This document shows positions 1 to 6,175 of a stretch of 9,950 nt of DNA, piece by piece. The first letter of the stretch is position 1, and every line of letters begins with the position of its first letter. Below the pieces are notes generated by a model. It saw only the letters and a program-made list of their open reading frames with translations, searched no databases and had not been told where the DNA came from. This DNA is from Kocuria sp. (lineage in GTDB: Bacteria > Actinomycetota > Actinomycetes > Actinomycetales > Micrococcaceae): the NCBI GenBank assembly GCA_030453435.1, contig JAKDKI010000059.1, positions 1-9,950 of the forward strand. The letters are read 5' to 3'. The position numbers and the translations under genes are program-made.

Positions 1-939
1 CCACGGCTCCGACATGTGTGCGGTGTGGGAACCCAGGGCGCCGTCCGTGAAGAGTTTGAGCGGGCCAATGGAAATCCACTCGTCGCCGGATCCCGTGCGA
101 ATGCCGCGGCTGATGAAGTCCAGGATCTGTTCCTGCCGGAGCACCTTGTGGATTCGGATGTCCAGCTCACCGCGCTCGCGGATCTTCTGGTACGCGTACA
201 GACAGTCTGCCCCGTCGATGTCGTGGATCGAAGTGATGCCGCGCTTGAGCAGTTCACGCTGCCCGTGCGGGAGCATGTCGTCGATATGGCCCGAGACGTC
301 CGACTGCATGAGACCGTCGCGTACCGGGATGGCTGCGGCCTCGCGCAGAATACCGGTCAGTTCACCGTGCTCGTCACGAACGTACGTTCCGCCGTTTGGG
401 TTAGGCACGTCGCGGTCCAGGCCGAGTTCTTCGAGAGCCTTGGAATTGAGCCACAGGGTGTGCCAGTCCATGGACCCCAGCGCCACGGGGATGTCCGGGC
501 TGACAGAATCCAGCGCCTTGCGATCCGGCACCACGGGCTTGTCCCAAATATTGACGTTCCACTTCCCACCGAAGATCCACGTGATGCTCTCATCCTCGCG
601 AGCTTTCGCCACGTACGGCTTCAGCACGTCCAAGGCCTCTTCCAAGGACCGGCAATTGCGCATGTCCGGCTCGAACAGGGAGCGTGCGTAGATGGCGGAG
701 TGAATGTGCGCATCGCCCAGCCCGGGCAGCACCGAACGGTTTTCCATGTCGGTGTGCTCGGTGCCCAGCGGGGCCAGATCCTTGAGTTCCTGATAATCAC
801 CCACCGCCACGATGCGGTCATGGGAGGTCAAAATGGCGTCCGGGTGGGGAGTGTCCAAGGCGTGCCAGGCGTTTTGCGGAGTCCAGCCGGCGGCCGGATT
901 CATGGAGTGGATCTTTGTATTGTGGAACAGTCCGAACAT
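1..939 (-). CDS. YtcJ-like metal-dependent amidohydrolase (Amidohydro_3), C-terminal part outside window
   Basis: The ATG is at 939-937 and the frame stays open to base 1, giving 313 residues of a protein whose family usually has about 500-560. The N-terminal beta-sandwich strand leads into the metal-binding motif LPGLGDAHIHS (H78, H80). The barrel motif GPLKLFTDGALGSHTAH follows near residues 292-308; its K295 sits where the family has its conserved lysine. The later His/His/Asp ligands lie beyond the edge. The family hydrolyses amide, N-formyl or cyclic amide bonds in the cytosol, and no signal peptide is visible. It is the second such gene here: the paralogue at 4156-5832 shares the architecture but is clearly divergent in these motifs (DAHCHLS, VKVLSDGSLIGRSAF). 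No strong ribosome binding site precedes the ATG, only CAGG about 10 bases upstream. The upstream hairpin at 1041-1081 suggests partly separate transcription. Family assignment is firm; substrate is unknown. Confidence 0.85.
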   Translation of the reverse strand, partial: MFGLFHNTKIHSMNPAAGWTPQNAWHALDTPHPDAILTSHDRIVAVGDYQELKDLAPLGTEHTDMENRSVLPGLGDAHIHSAIYARSLFEPDMRNCRSLEEALDVLKPYVAKAREDESITWIFGGKWNVNIWDKPVVPDRKALDSVSPDIPVALGSMDWHTLWLNSKALEELGLDRDVPNPNGGTYVRDEHGELTGILREAAAIPVRDGLMQSDVSGHIDDMLPHGQRELLKRGITSIHDIDGADCLYAYQKIRERGELDIRIHKVLRQEQILDFISRGIRTGSGDEWISIGPLKLFTDGALGSHTAHMSEPW

Positions 940-1040
940 TGTTGAACGCCTGCGGTTGCAATACCCGTGCCTCGCCTGGCCTAGGGGTTCTTGTGGACAT
1001 TACAGAAGTCAGTGACCTGGGGATTTGCTAACAGAAATAC

Positions 1041-1081
1041 GACGACGCCGCGCCCCGTTTCCGGGGTGCGGCGCCGTCGTC
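1041..1081 (-). terminator. Hairpin, probable transcription terminator after the aminotransferase gene
   Basis: GACGACG (1041-1047) pairs with CGTCGTC (1075-1081). CCGCG then pairs with TGCGG (1067-1071, one G-U pair) across a 3-base bulge, and CCCC (1053-1056) pairs with GGGG (1063-1066), leaving a 6-base loop. Read on the minus strand the stem is followed by TATTTCTGTT, a broken T-rich run, whereas the plus-strand exit (ATGAGCGCTA) is not T-rich. It lies about 20 bases past the aminotransferase stop codon. The U-tract is imperfect, so termination may be partial. The rest of the 940-1102 gap holds no promoter I can identify with confidence. Confidence 0.65.
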
Positions 1082-1102
1082 ATGAGCGCTACGCGAGGGA
1101 AA

Positions 1103-2314
1103 TCAGCCGCTGATGGCTTCCTTCAGTGCGGTGGCGAAGATCTCTGCACCCTTGCGGATGTCCTCCTCGGTGGGGTGGCAGAACGAGACGCGGGCCTCGT
1201 GCGTGCCACGGCCGTCCGTGTAGAACGCGGTGCCCGGTACGAACACCACACCGCGGTCGATGCAGGTCATGCACAGCTCGTAGGAGTCCACGGACTCGGG
1301 CAGGGTGATCCACGAGTAGAAACCGCCCTCGGGGCGGGTCCAGGTCACGCCCTCGGGCATGAACTCGTCGAAGACGTCCATCAGTGCCTGGGCGCGCTTA
1401 CCGTACAGCTCGCGGTACTGGTTCAGCACAGCCTGCCAGTCGGTCTTCTCCAGGTACTCGGCGACCAATTCCTGGCCGAACACGGAGGGGTTCAGCACGG
1501 CGGCCTCTGCCTGCAGGCCAAGGATCTTGGACAGCGAGCTGGGCGCCAGCGTCCAACCCACGCGCAAACCGGGGGCAAACATCTTGGAGAAGGATCCCAG
1601 GTAAACCACGTTGTCGTCGTCGGCGCGCATGGCGCGGCCCACCTGGCCCTCGAAGCCCAGCAGACCGTAGGGGTTGTCCTCGGCGATCAGGATGTGGTTG
1701 GCGTCGCAGATCTCGCGCACGCGGTCACGGCGCTCCTGCGGCATCATGGTGCCGCCCGGGTTCTGGAAGCTCGGGATCGTGTACAGGAACTTGATGCGGC
1801 GACCCTGCGCCTTGAGCTCCTCCACGGTCTTCTCGAGTTCCTCGGGAATCAGGCCCTCGTGGTCAGCGCCAACGTGCACCACGTTGGCCTGGGCGCCGGT
1901 GAACACGGCCATGGCACCCGAATAGGACGGTGCTTCCGCCAGGATCACGTCTTCCGGATCGATCAGCACGCGGGTCAGGATGTCCAGACCGCACTGCGAA
2001 CCGGTGGTGACAATGATGTCCTCTGGCTTGGCGTTCTCGATGCCCTCGAGCTTCATGAGTTCGATGATCTGGGCCTTGAGGTGATCCGTGCCGGTGGAAG
2101 CGCCGTACTGCATGACCTCCATGCCGCGGTTGCGCATCAGGTCCTCAGTGATGTCCGCCAGCGAATCCATGGGCAGGGAGCTGAGCTCCGGCATACCCGA
2201 CGCGAAGGAAATCATGCCCGGCTTGGCGGACATTGCGAAAACCTTACGGACCTCGGAGGGCTTGGCGTTCCGTACTCCGGCGGCGCAGTCCTCAATAGTA
2301 AATTCTTGGCTCAT
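1103..2314 (-). CDS. PLP-dependent aminotransferase, class I/II fold (COG1167-like, without HTH domain)
   Basis: This 403-residue cytosolic fold-type I aminotransferase has all the landmarks. Y70 (MQYGASTG) and the phosphate-binding TTGSQCGL stretch (103-110) come first, followed by N185 in SFQNPGG, D213 in AEDNPYGLLG, the Schiff-base K244 in GSFSKMFAPGLRVGW, and R375 (EARVSF) for the substrate carboxylate. Sequence style and length match the MocR/2-aminoadipate/aromatic aminotransferase group, but there is no N-terminal winged-helix domain, so it is an enzyme and not a regulator. It would exchange an amino group between an amino acid and a 2-oxo acid, typically 2-oxoglutarate. The start is supported by a near-perfect AAGGAGGT at 2328-2321, six bases before the ATG. 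An intrinsic terminator at 2361-2401 separates it from the ThDP enzyme gene upstream, so its expression may be lower or independent. The amino donor cannot be read from the sequence. Confidence 0.9.
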   Translation of the reverse strand: MSQEFTIEDCAAGVRNAKPSEVRKVFAMSAKPGMISFASGMPELSSLPMDSLADITEDLMRNRGMEVMQYGASTGTDHLKAQIIELMKLEGIENAKPEDIIVTTGSQCGLDILTRVLIDPEDVILAEAPSYSGAMAVFTGAQANVVHVGADHEGLIPEELEKTVEELKAQGRRIKFLYTIPSFQNPGGTMMPQERRDRVREICDANHILIAEDNPYGLLGFEGQVGRAMRADDDNVVYLGSFSKMFAPGLRVGWTLAPSSLSKILGLQAEAAVLNPSVFGQELVAEYLEKTDWQAVLNQYRELYGKRAQALMDVFDEFMPEGVTWTRPEGGFYSWITLPESVDSYELCMTCIDRGVVFVPGTAFYTDGRGTHEARVSFCHPTEEDIRKGAEIFATALKEAISG

Positions 2315-2360
2315 GCCAATACCTCCTTGAAATAATTCGATGCTCGGCTAGTGCCGACTG

Positions 2361-2401
2361 AAAACGGTGTGTGGCGGCGGAAATTCCGCCACCACACACC
2401 G
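2361..2401 (-). terminator. Intrinsic terminator between the ThDP enzyme and aminotransferase genes
   Basis: The 16-base arm 2365-2380 (CGGTGTGTGGCGGCGG) pairs with 2386-2401 with a single C-A mismatch, around an AAATT loop. On the minus strand the stem is followed at once by TTTT (2364-2361) and then CAGTC, the layout of a rho-independent terminator. On the plus strand it is followed by AGCGGGC, so it acts for minus-strand transcripts. It begins 12 bases after the stop of the ThDP enzyme gene and ends 46 bases before the aminotransferase ATG, which leaves little room for a separate promoter. Confidence 0.85.
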
Positions 2402-2413
2402 AGCGGGCTGTTA

Positions 2414-4060
2414 TTACATGCCCGGCATGACCTTGGAGCGGTCGACCACCACGTGCACCACGGCGGGGATGCGATCCTCCTGCGTGGCCTTCATGGCCTC
2501 GGAGATGACGCGCTCAATGTCGTCGTTGTTGTCCAAGCGGGCTCCGTACCCGCCGTACCCCTCGCCCAGCACGCCGAAGTCCGGGTTCGCCAGCTGCGTT
2601 CCGGAGATGCGGCCCGGGTAGTGGGCTTCCTGGTGGGAACGGATGGTGCCGAACTGGGAGTTGTCCATGACCAGGATCAGCGGGTGCGCCCCGAACTGCT
2701 TTGCCGTGGCCAGTTCCTGGCTGTTCATGAGGAACTCACCGTCGCCGGCGATCGAGAAGACAAAGCGATCCTTGTCCTCCAACGACAGCGCTACGGCGGC
2801 GGGAACCGAATAGCCCATGGTGCCGTTACGCACCGAGAACTGGGACGGGTAGAAGGAGTTCGGGAAGTAGCGGTGACCCCACGCGGTGTGGTTACCGGAA
2901 CCGAACGTGATCTGGGTGTCCTCCGGCATGTGCTTGAGGACCTCTTCCATGACCAGGGTCATGTCAGCGGTGCCCTCCGCGTTGGTGCCGGTGTTGTCCG
3001 GGATCTGCGAGACCTTGCGGTGCGCTTCCACGGCGGGTTCGCGCCACGACGTCCAGTCCGGGTGCTCGCCCAGGTCCAGATCTGCCACGGCCTGACCGAA
3101 GGCCACCGGGGAAGCCAGGATCTGACGAGTCACCGCGCCCGAGTGCTGGCGCAAGGAAGCGTCGATGTTGACGATCCAGTTGACGTCATCGGGGTTCTGG
3201 CGAACGGTGAAGCTCTCCGTCGGAACGTCGGAGAGGGTGCCGCCCACGAGGAGCAGCAGATCGGCGTCCTTGAGGACAGCCAAGGACTCCTCGGTGCGAC
3301 CATAACCCACCTCGCCCGCGTTGACGGAAGAGTTGCCGGGGATACGGTCAGCGGCGCGCCAATCGGTAATGACCGGAATGCCGTTCTTCTCGGCGAATGC
3401 GGTGACCTGCTTGGAGGCCTCCGCGGTCCAGCGGGGACCGCCGAGCAGCATTGCCGGACGCTCGGCCTTGGCGAAGGCCGCCTTGAGGTCGTTGATCTCC
3501 TCGTTGCTCACGGAACCCTCGGTCACGGGGATGCGCGGCACCACGGGGCGGTCCACCATTTCGGTGATGACGTCCTCGGGGAGACCGACCACCACGGGAC
3601 CGGGGCGGCCGGAAGTAGCGGCAAAGAATGCCTCGGCCACGACCTCGGACGCGCGCTCGGCCTCGTCGAGGACGAACACGCGCTTGGTCTGGGTGCCGAA
3701 CCACGCGTACGGGTCGAACTCCTGGAAGGCTTCCTTCATGCGGTGCTCGAACGGGATCAGGCCCACGAATAGCACCAGGGGAGTGGAGTCCTGCCATGCG
3801 AGGTGGACACCAACGAATGCGTTGGATGCACCGGGACCGCGGGTCACCATGGCGACACCGGGCTCACCGGTGGCCTTGCCCACTGCCTCCGCCATGTACA
3901 GGGCGCCGCCCTCCTGGCGGCACACCACGTTCTCGATACCCGAGTTGTAGAGGCCATCGAGTACGTCCAGGTAGCTCTCACCGGGCACGGAGAACACGCG
4001 TTCCACGCCGTGGCGCTTGAGCGACTCGACAATGAGATGGCCGGCTGACTGTTTGGTCAT
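2414..4060 (-). CDS. ThDP-dependent enzyme, acetolactate synthase/benzoylformate decarboxylase superfamily
   Basis: This is a 548-residue three-domain ThDP enzyme. The PYR domain (about 1-170) carries the catalytic glutamate E50 in VVCRQEGGALYMAEA, followed by VTRGPGASNA. The central domain (about 190-330) includes MLLGGPRW and LLLLVGGTLSD. The PP domain carries the diphosphate/Mg motif GDGEF (439-443), ending 25 residues later in MDNSQFGTIRSHQEAHYPGR. It most resembles IlvB-like paralogues (COG0028) annotated only as thiamine pyrophosphate-binding proteins, not the housekeeping IlvB, and no small regulatory subunit gene (ilvN) is adjacent. It probably decarboxylates or ligates a 2-oxo acid, which fits the downstream aminotransferase. 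The start was set at ATG 4060 because AGGAGGT (4071-4065) precedes it; a GTG seven codons upstream would place that motif inside the gene. The amidohydrolase gene ends 95 bases upstream. True acetolactate synthase activity cannot be excluded. Confidence 0.88.
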   Translation of the reverse strand: MTKQSAGHLIVESLKRHGVERVFSVPGESYLDVLDGLYNSGIENVVCRQEGGALYMAEAVGKATGEPGVAMVTRGPGASNAFVGVHLAWQDSTPLVLFVGLIPFEHRMKEAFQEFDPYAWFGTQTKRVFVLDEAERASEVVAEAFFAATSGRPGPVVVGLPEDVITEMVDRPVVPRIPVTEGSVSNEEINDLKAAFAKAERPAMLLGGPRWTAEASKQVTAFAEKNGIPVITDWRAADRIPGNSSVNAGEVGYGRTEESLAVLKDADLLLLVGGTLSDVPTESFTVRQNPDDVNWIVNIDASLRQHSGAVTRQILASPVAFGQAVADLDLGEHPDWTSWREPAVEAHRKVSQIPDNTGTNAEGTADMTLVMEEVLKHMPEDTQITFGSGNHTAWGHRYFPNSFYPSQFSVRNGTMGYSVPAAVALSLEDKDRFVFSIAGDGEFLMNSQELATAKQFGAHPLILVMDNSQFGTIRSHQEAHYPGRISGTQLANPDFGVLGEGYGGYGARLDNNDDIERVISEAMKATQEDRIPAVVHVVVDRSKVMPGM

Positions 4061-4064
4061 TAGT

Positions 4065-4071
4065 ACCTCCT
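4065..4071 (-). promoter_or_regulatory. Ribosome binding site that fixes the start of the ThDP enzyme gene
   Basis: On the minus strand AGGAGGT is followed by ACTA and then ATGACC. This argues for initiation at 4060 and not at the in-frame GTG at 4081. A short hairpin just upstream (minus-strand CCGGCTC, loop CCGGC, GAG-T-CCGG, bases 4100-4081) has no U-tract. It could shape the leader but is not a terminator. Confidence 0.8.
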
Positions 4072-4155
4072 GGTTAGGCACCGGACTCGCCGGGAGCCGG
4101 AAGAATGGTCGTTAACTTCAATAAATGGTGACGCGCTGAATGATTTGTCGGGTGG

Positions 4156-5832
4156 TTACAGGTTTCCGTGCATAATTTCCCCACCCACAATCGTGGCCGT
4201 GACCTGCACGTCCTTGATGGTCTGCGGGTCGATGTCATAAATGTCATCGGAGAGCACCACGAAGTCCGCAAGTTTGCCCGCGCTCAAGGTGCCCTTGACG
4301 TCGTCCTGGTGGGACGCGTACGCGCTGCCCACGGTGTAGGCGTTCACGGCCTGGTCCACGGTGATGCATTCTTCCGGAACGAACTGGGCGCCGGATGCCG
4401 TGCGGCGGTTGACCATGTCGTGAATGTTGTACAGCGGCGGGTACTCCACCACGGGTGCGTCCGTGGAGGCGGGGGCCACCATGCCCGCGTCGATGAGGGA
4501 CTTCATGCGGTAGCACAGGCGGGTGCGCTTCTCGCCCAGCGCCTTGGCCATACCGTCGCCGAGCTCGTTCACGAACCGCCCCTGGGGCACGGGAACCACT
4601 CCGAGAGCCGCCGAACGGGCCACTTGCTCGTCGCTGGCGACACCGAAGTGCTCGATACGGTGGCGGGCGTCCTCGCGGGGGAATTCTTGCTGTGCCTTCT
4701 CGATGATGTCCAGCACCACGTCCACGGCGCCGTCGCCGATGGCGTGCACGGCAAGCTGCCAGCCGTTCTTGTGCGCCGCGATCAGGCGGCGTTCCAACCA
4801 TTCCTGTGGGAACTGCAGGAAGCCGACGTTCTCCACGCCCTCTTCTGCATCAGCGGCGTAGCCCTCGGTCATGAACGCGGAACGGCCGATCAGAGAGCCG
4901 TCCGACAGTACCTTGACGGCGCCGATCTGGAACCAGTCGTCACCCATGCCGGAGCGGATTCCCAAGTCCAGACCGAAGGGCTGATCCTCATCCGGGAACT
5001 CATTGGCAACGTCCTTGCCGCTGGGATCGATGGGGTGCAGCGTGGTCAGATAAGGCATCACGGTGGCGCGCAAGCGCAGCCGACCCTGGTCCTTGGTCAG
5101 CTGGTAGGCGGCGATATCCGTGAAGGACTGACCGATGTTCGCGGGAGAGCCCAAACCCGGTTCGGTGATGGACGTGATGCCGGCGGCCAGAGCGGCGTCG
5201 CAGGCGGCTGCAATCTGATCGGCAACGTCCTCGGTGGTCTTGGCGGGCAGTACTTCCTGGACCAGGCCGCGGGCCGTCTCCGAGAGCAGGCCCTGCGCGG
5301 CGCCGTCCTCGTCGAGCGGGACCTCGCCACCCTCCGGAACCTCGAAGCCCTTGCGGCCGGGGTAACCGGCGATTTCGAAGGCCTTGCTGTTGACCACGGC
5401 CATGTGACGCGAGTTGTGCCACAGCCACACGGGATTGTCCGGGGCGACCTCGTCCAGGGCTACCGCGGTGGGATGCGCGCCGTCCAGATAATTCTGGTCG
5501 TAGCCCTGACCCAGGATCCATTCGCCGGGCTCGGCGTCTGCGGCGGCATCGCGCACGGCGCCGATCAGGTCGTCCATGGTGGAAATGGCGGACGGGCGCA
5601 GGTCCAGCTGAACCAGCGACTCGCCCAAGAAGCTCAGGTGGCAGTGAGCGTCGTTGAACCCGGGGACCACGGCGGCACCCTTGAGATCCACCACGCGCTC
5701 GAAGAGATCGGTGGGCAGCTCGTCGTCCAGGCTCACGACCTTCCCCTGGTGAACACCCAAACTGTGAGCCGTGGGGTGCTCAGGATCCTGGGTGTGAATG
5801 GTGCCGTTGGTGAAGATCACGTCGAGAGTCAT
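4156..5832 (-). CDS. YtcJ-like metal-dependent amidohydrolase (Amidohydro_3 family), full length
   Basis: A complete 558-residue protein, normal for the family. The N-terminal sandwich strand (VIFTNGTIHTQDPEHPTAHS) resembles the opening of imidazolone/formamide-type hydrolases. Metal-site landmarks are H63 and H65 (GFNDAHCHLS), K307 (IGAVKVLSDGSL), H363 (LAVHAIGDGA), H395 (HRIEHFGVAS) and D458 (ASTDAPVVEY). The C-terminal sandwich segment GTLSAGKLADFVVLSDDI is typical. Relatives hydrolyse N-substituted formamides or similar amide bonds in the cytosol. It is the first gene of the minus-strand series, divergent from the amino acid permease, with the ThDP enzyme and aminotransferase downstream, so an amide or N-acyl amino acid substrate is plausible but inferred. 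The ATG at 5832 has only a weak ribosome binding site (AAGGA lies rather far upstream, GAGA nearer). The loop DGSLIGRSAF differs from the DGALGS form in the neighbouring paralogue. Confidence 0.9.
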   Translation of the reverse strand: MTLDVIFTNGTIHTQDPEHPTAHSLGVHQGKVVSLDDELPTDLFERVVDLKGAAVVPGFNDAHCHLSFLGESLVQLDLRPSAISTMDDLIGAVRDAAADAEPGEWILGQGYDQNYLDGAHPTAVALDEVAPDNPVWLWHNSRHMAVVNSKAFEIAGYPGRKGFEVPEGGEVPLDEDGAAQGLLSETARGLVQEVLPAKTTEDVADQIAAACDAALAAGITSITEPGLGSPANIGQSFTDIAAYQLTKDQGRLRLRATVMPYLTTLHPIDPSGKDVANEFPDEDQPFGLDLGIRSGMGDDWFQIGAVKVLSDGSLIGRSAFMTEGYAADAEEGVENVGFLQFPQEWLERRLIAAHKNGWQLAVHAIGDGAVDVVLDIIEKAQQEFPREDARHRIEHFGVASDEQVARSAALGVVPVPQGRFVNELGDGMAKALGEKRTRLCYRMKSLIDAGMVAPASTDAPVVEYPPLYNIHDMVNRRTASGAQFVPEECITVDQAVNAYTVGSAYASHQDDVKGTLSAGKLADFVVLSDDIYDIDPQTIKDVQVTATIVGGEIMHGNL

Positions 5833-5866
5833 GAAGTCTCTTACCGTCCTTTACTCGTGCGATCGA

Positions 5867-5881
5867 TGGTGGAATCCACCA
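5867..5881. promoter_or_regulatory. 15-bp perfect palindrome, candidate operator
   Basis: TGGTGGA (5867-5873), A (5874), TCCACCA (5875-5881) is a perfect 7-1-7 inverted repeat. Its near edge lies 34 bases upstream of the amidohydrolase ATG. A dimeric regulator could bind here and block the minus-strand operon, or the transcribed repeat could form a small leader hairpin, though a 1-base loop argues for DNA binding. No regulator gene lies in the window to pair with it. Confidence 0.4.
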
Positions 5882-6011
5882 GAAGCGGCATCGTGACTAA
5901 CCGTCTCACACCGGCCGATTGGTGGTCAGCGTGGACCGTTACATCGCCTCTCGTCAACAGCCACGTGTCACTTGTCTGCCATTTATTGCTCTTCGCGGGC
6001 GCAATATGACG

Positions 6012-6045
6012 CATTTCGACTCACTCGGGCAAATGAACCGAAATG
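6012..6045. repeat. Spaced inverted repeat CATTTCG / CGAAATG
   Basis: The 7-base arms at 6012-6018 and 6039-6045 are exact reverse complements separated by 20 bases, with centres 27 bases apart. The site is upstream of the permease gene and could hold two half-sites on nearly the same DNA face. Arms this short can arise by chance, so this is a weak call. Confidence 0.25.
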
Positions 6046-6164
6046 TTCGTTGCACGCCGATTTCAGAACTACCCTCAGTGAGCAACTACCGGCGGTGCGT
6101 GGTGGGGGTCCGTCTCGTGAGCATTACTGATTGACGCATCAGGTGGGTGGTTCACCCCACGAAC

Positions 6165-6170
6165 AGGAGA
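6165..6170 (+). promoter_or_regulatory. Ribosome binding site that fixes the permease start
   Basis: AGGAGA is followed by ATGTC and then the ATG at 6176. The ATG at 6171 is in another frame. An in-frame TTG at 6131 would only add 15 residues without a ribosome binding site, so 6176 is preferred. Confidence 0.75.
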
Positions 6171-6175
6171 ATGTC

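Larger units (their letters stand above)
5833..6175. promoter_or_regulatory. Divergent intergenic region between amidohydrolase and permease genes
   Basis: These 343 bases hold no credible gene and must carry the promoters for both directions. The stretch is visibly less GC-rich than the genes on either side. It contains the 15-bp palindrome at 5867-5881 and a spaced inverted repeat, CATTTCG/CGAAATG, at 6012-6018 and 6039-6045. For the minus direction TTGACG (5957-5952) could be a -35 box, but no good -10 sits at the usual distance. For the plus direction TACCCT (6070-6075) is a weak -10 candidate. Just before the permease ribosome binding site lies a small bulged hairpin (GTGGGTG 6143-6149 with CACCCCAC 6153-6160). 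I cannot fix a transcription start for either gene. Confidence 0.6.

Noticed and set aside
16..945. A 309-codon open frame on the plus strand
   Set aside because: It is antisense to the partial amidohydrolase, which shows HxH and the conserved lysine motif.
1025..2335. A 436-codon open frame on the plus strand
   Set aside because: It is antisense to the aminotransferase gene, whose catalytic residues are all present.
2351..3772. A 473-codon open frame on the plus strand
   Set aside because: It is antisense to the ThDP enzyme gene and has no recognisable motifs; it also begins inside the terminator region.
4081..4100. GC-rich hairpin between the amidohydrolase and ThDP enzyme genes as a terminator
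   Set aside because: The stem is only 7 bp with a bulge and no T-run follows on either strand.
5893..5909. GTGA-N9-TCAC resembling a Crp/GlxR site
   Set aside because: Those sites need a 6-base spacer (TGTGA-N6-TCACA). Here the spacer is 9 and the outer bases do not match.
4168..6009. A 613-codon open frame on the plus strand
   Set aside because: It is antisense to the complete amidohydrolase with intact metal-site motifs. Its Val/Gly/His-rich composition is the usual reverse shadow of a GC-rich gene.
5919..6134. A 71-codon TTG-initiated frame in the divergent intergenic region
   Set aside because: No ribosome binding site, no motif, and composition like non-coding DNA; it ends before the permease ribosome binding site.
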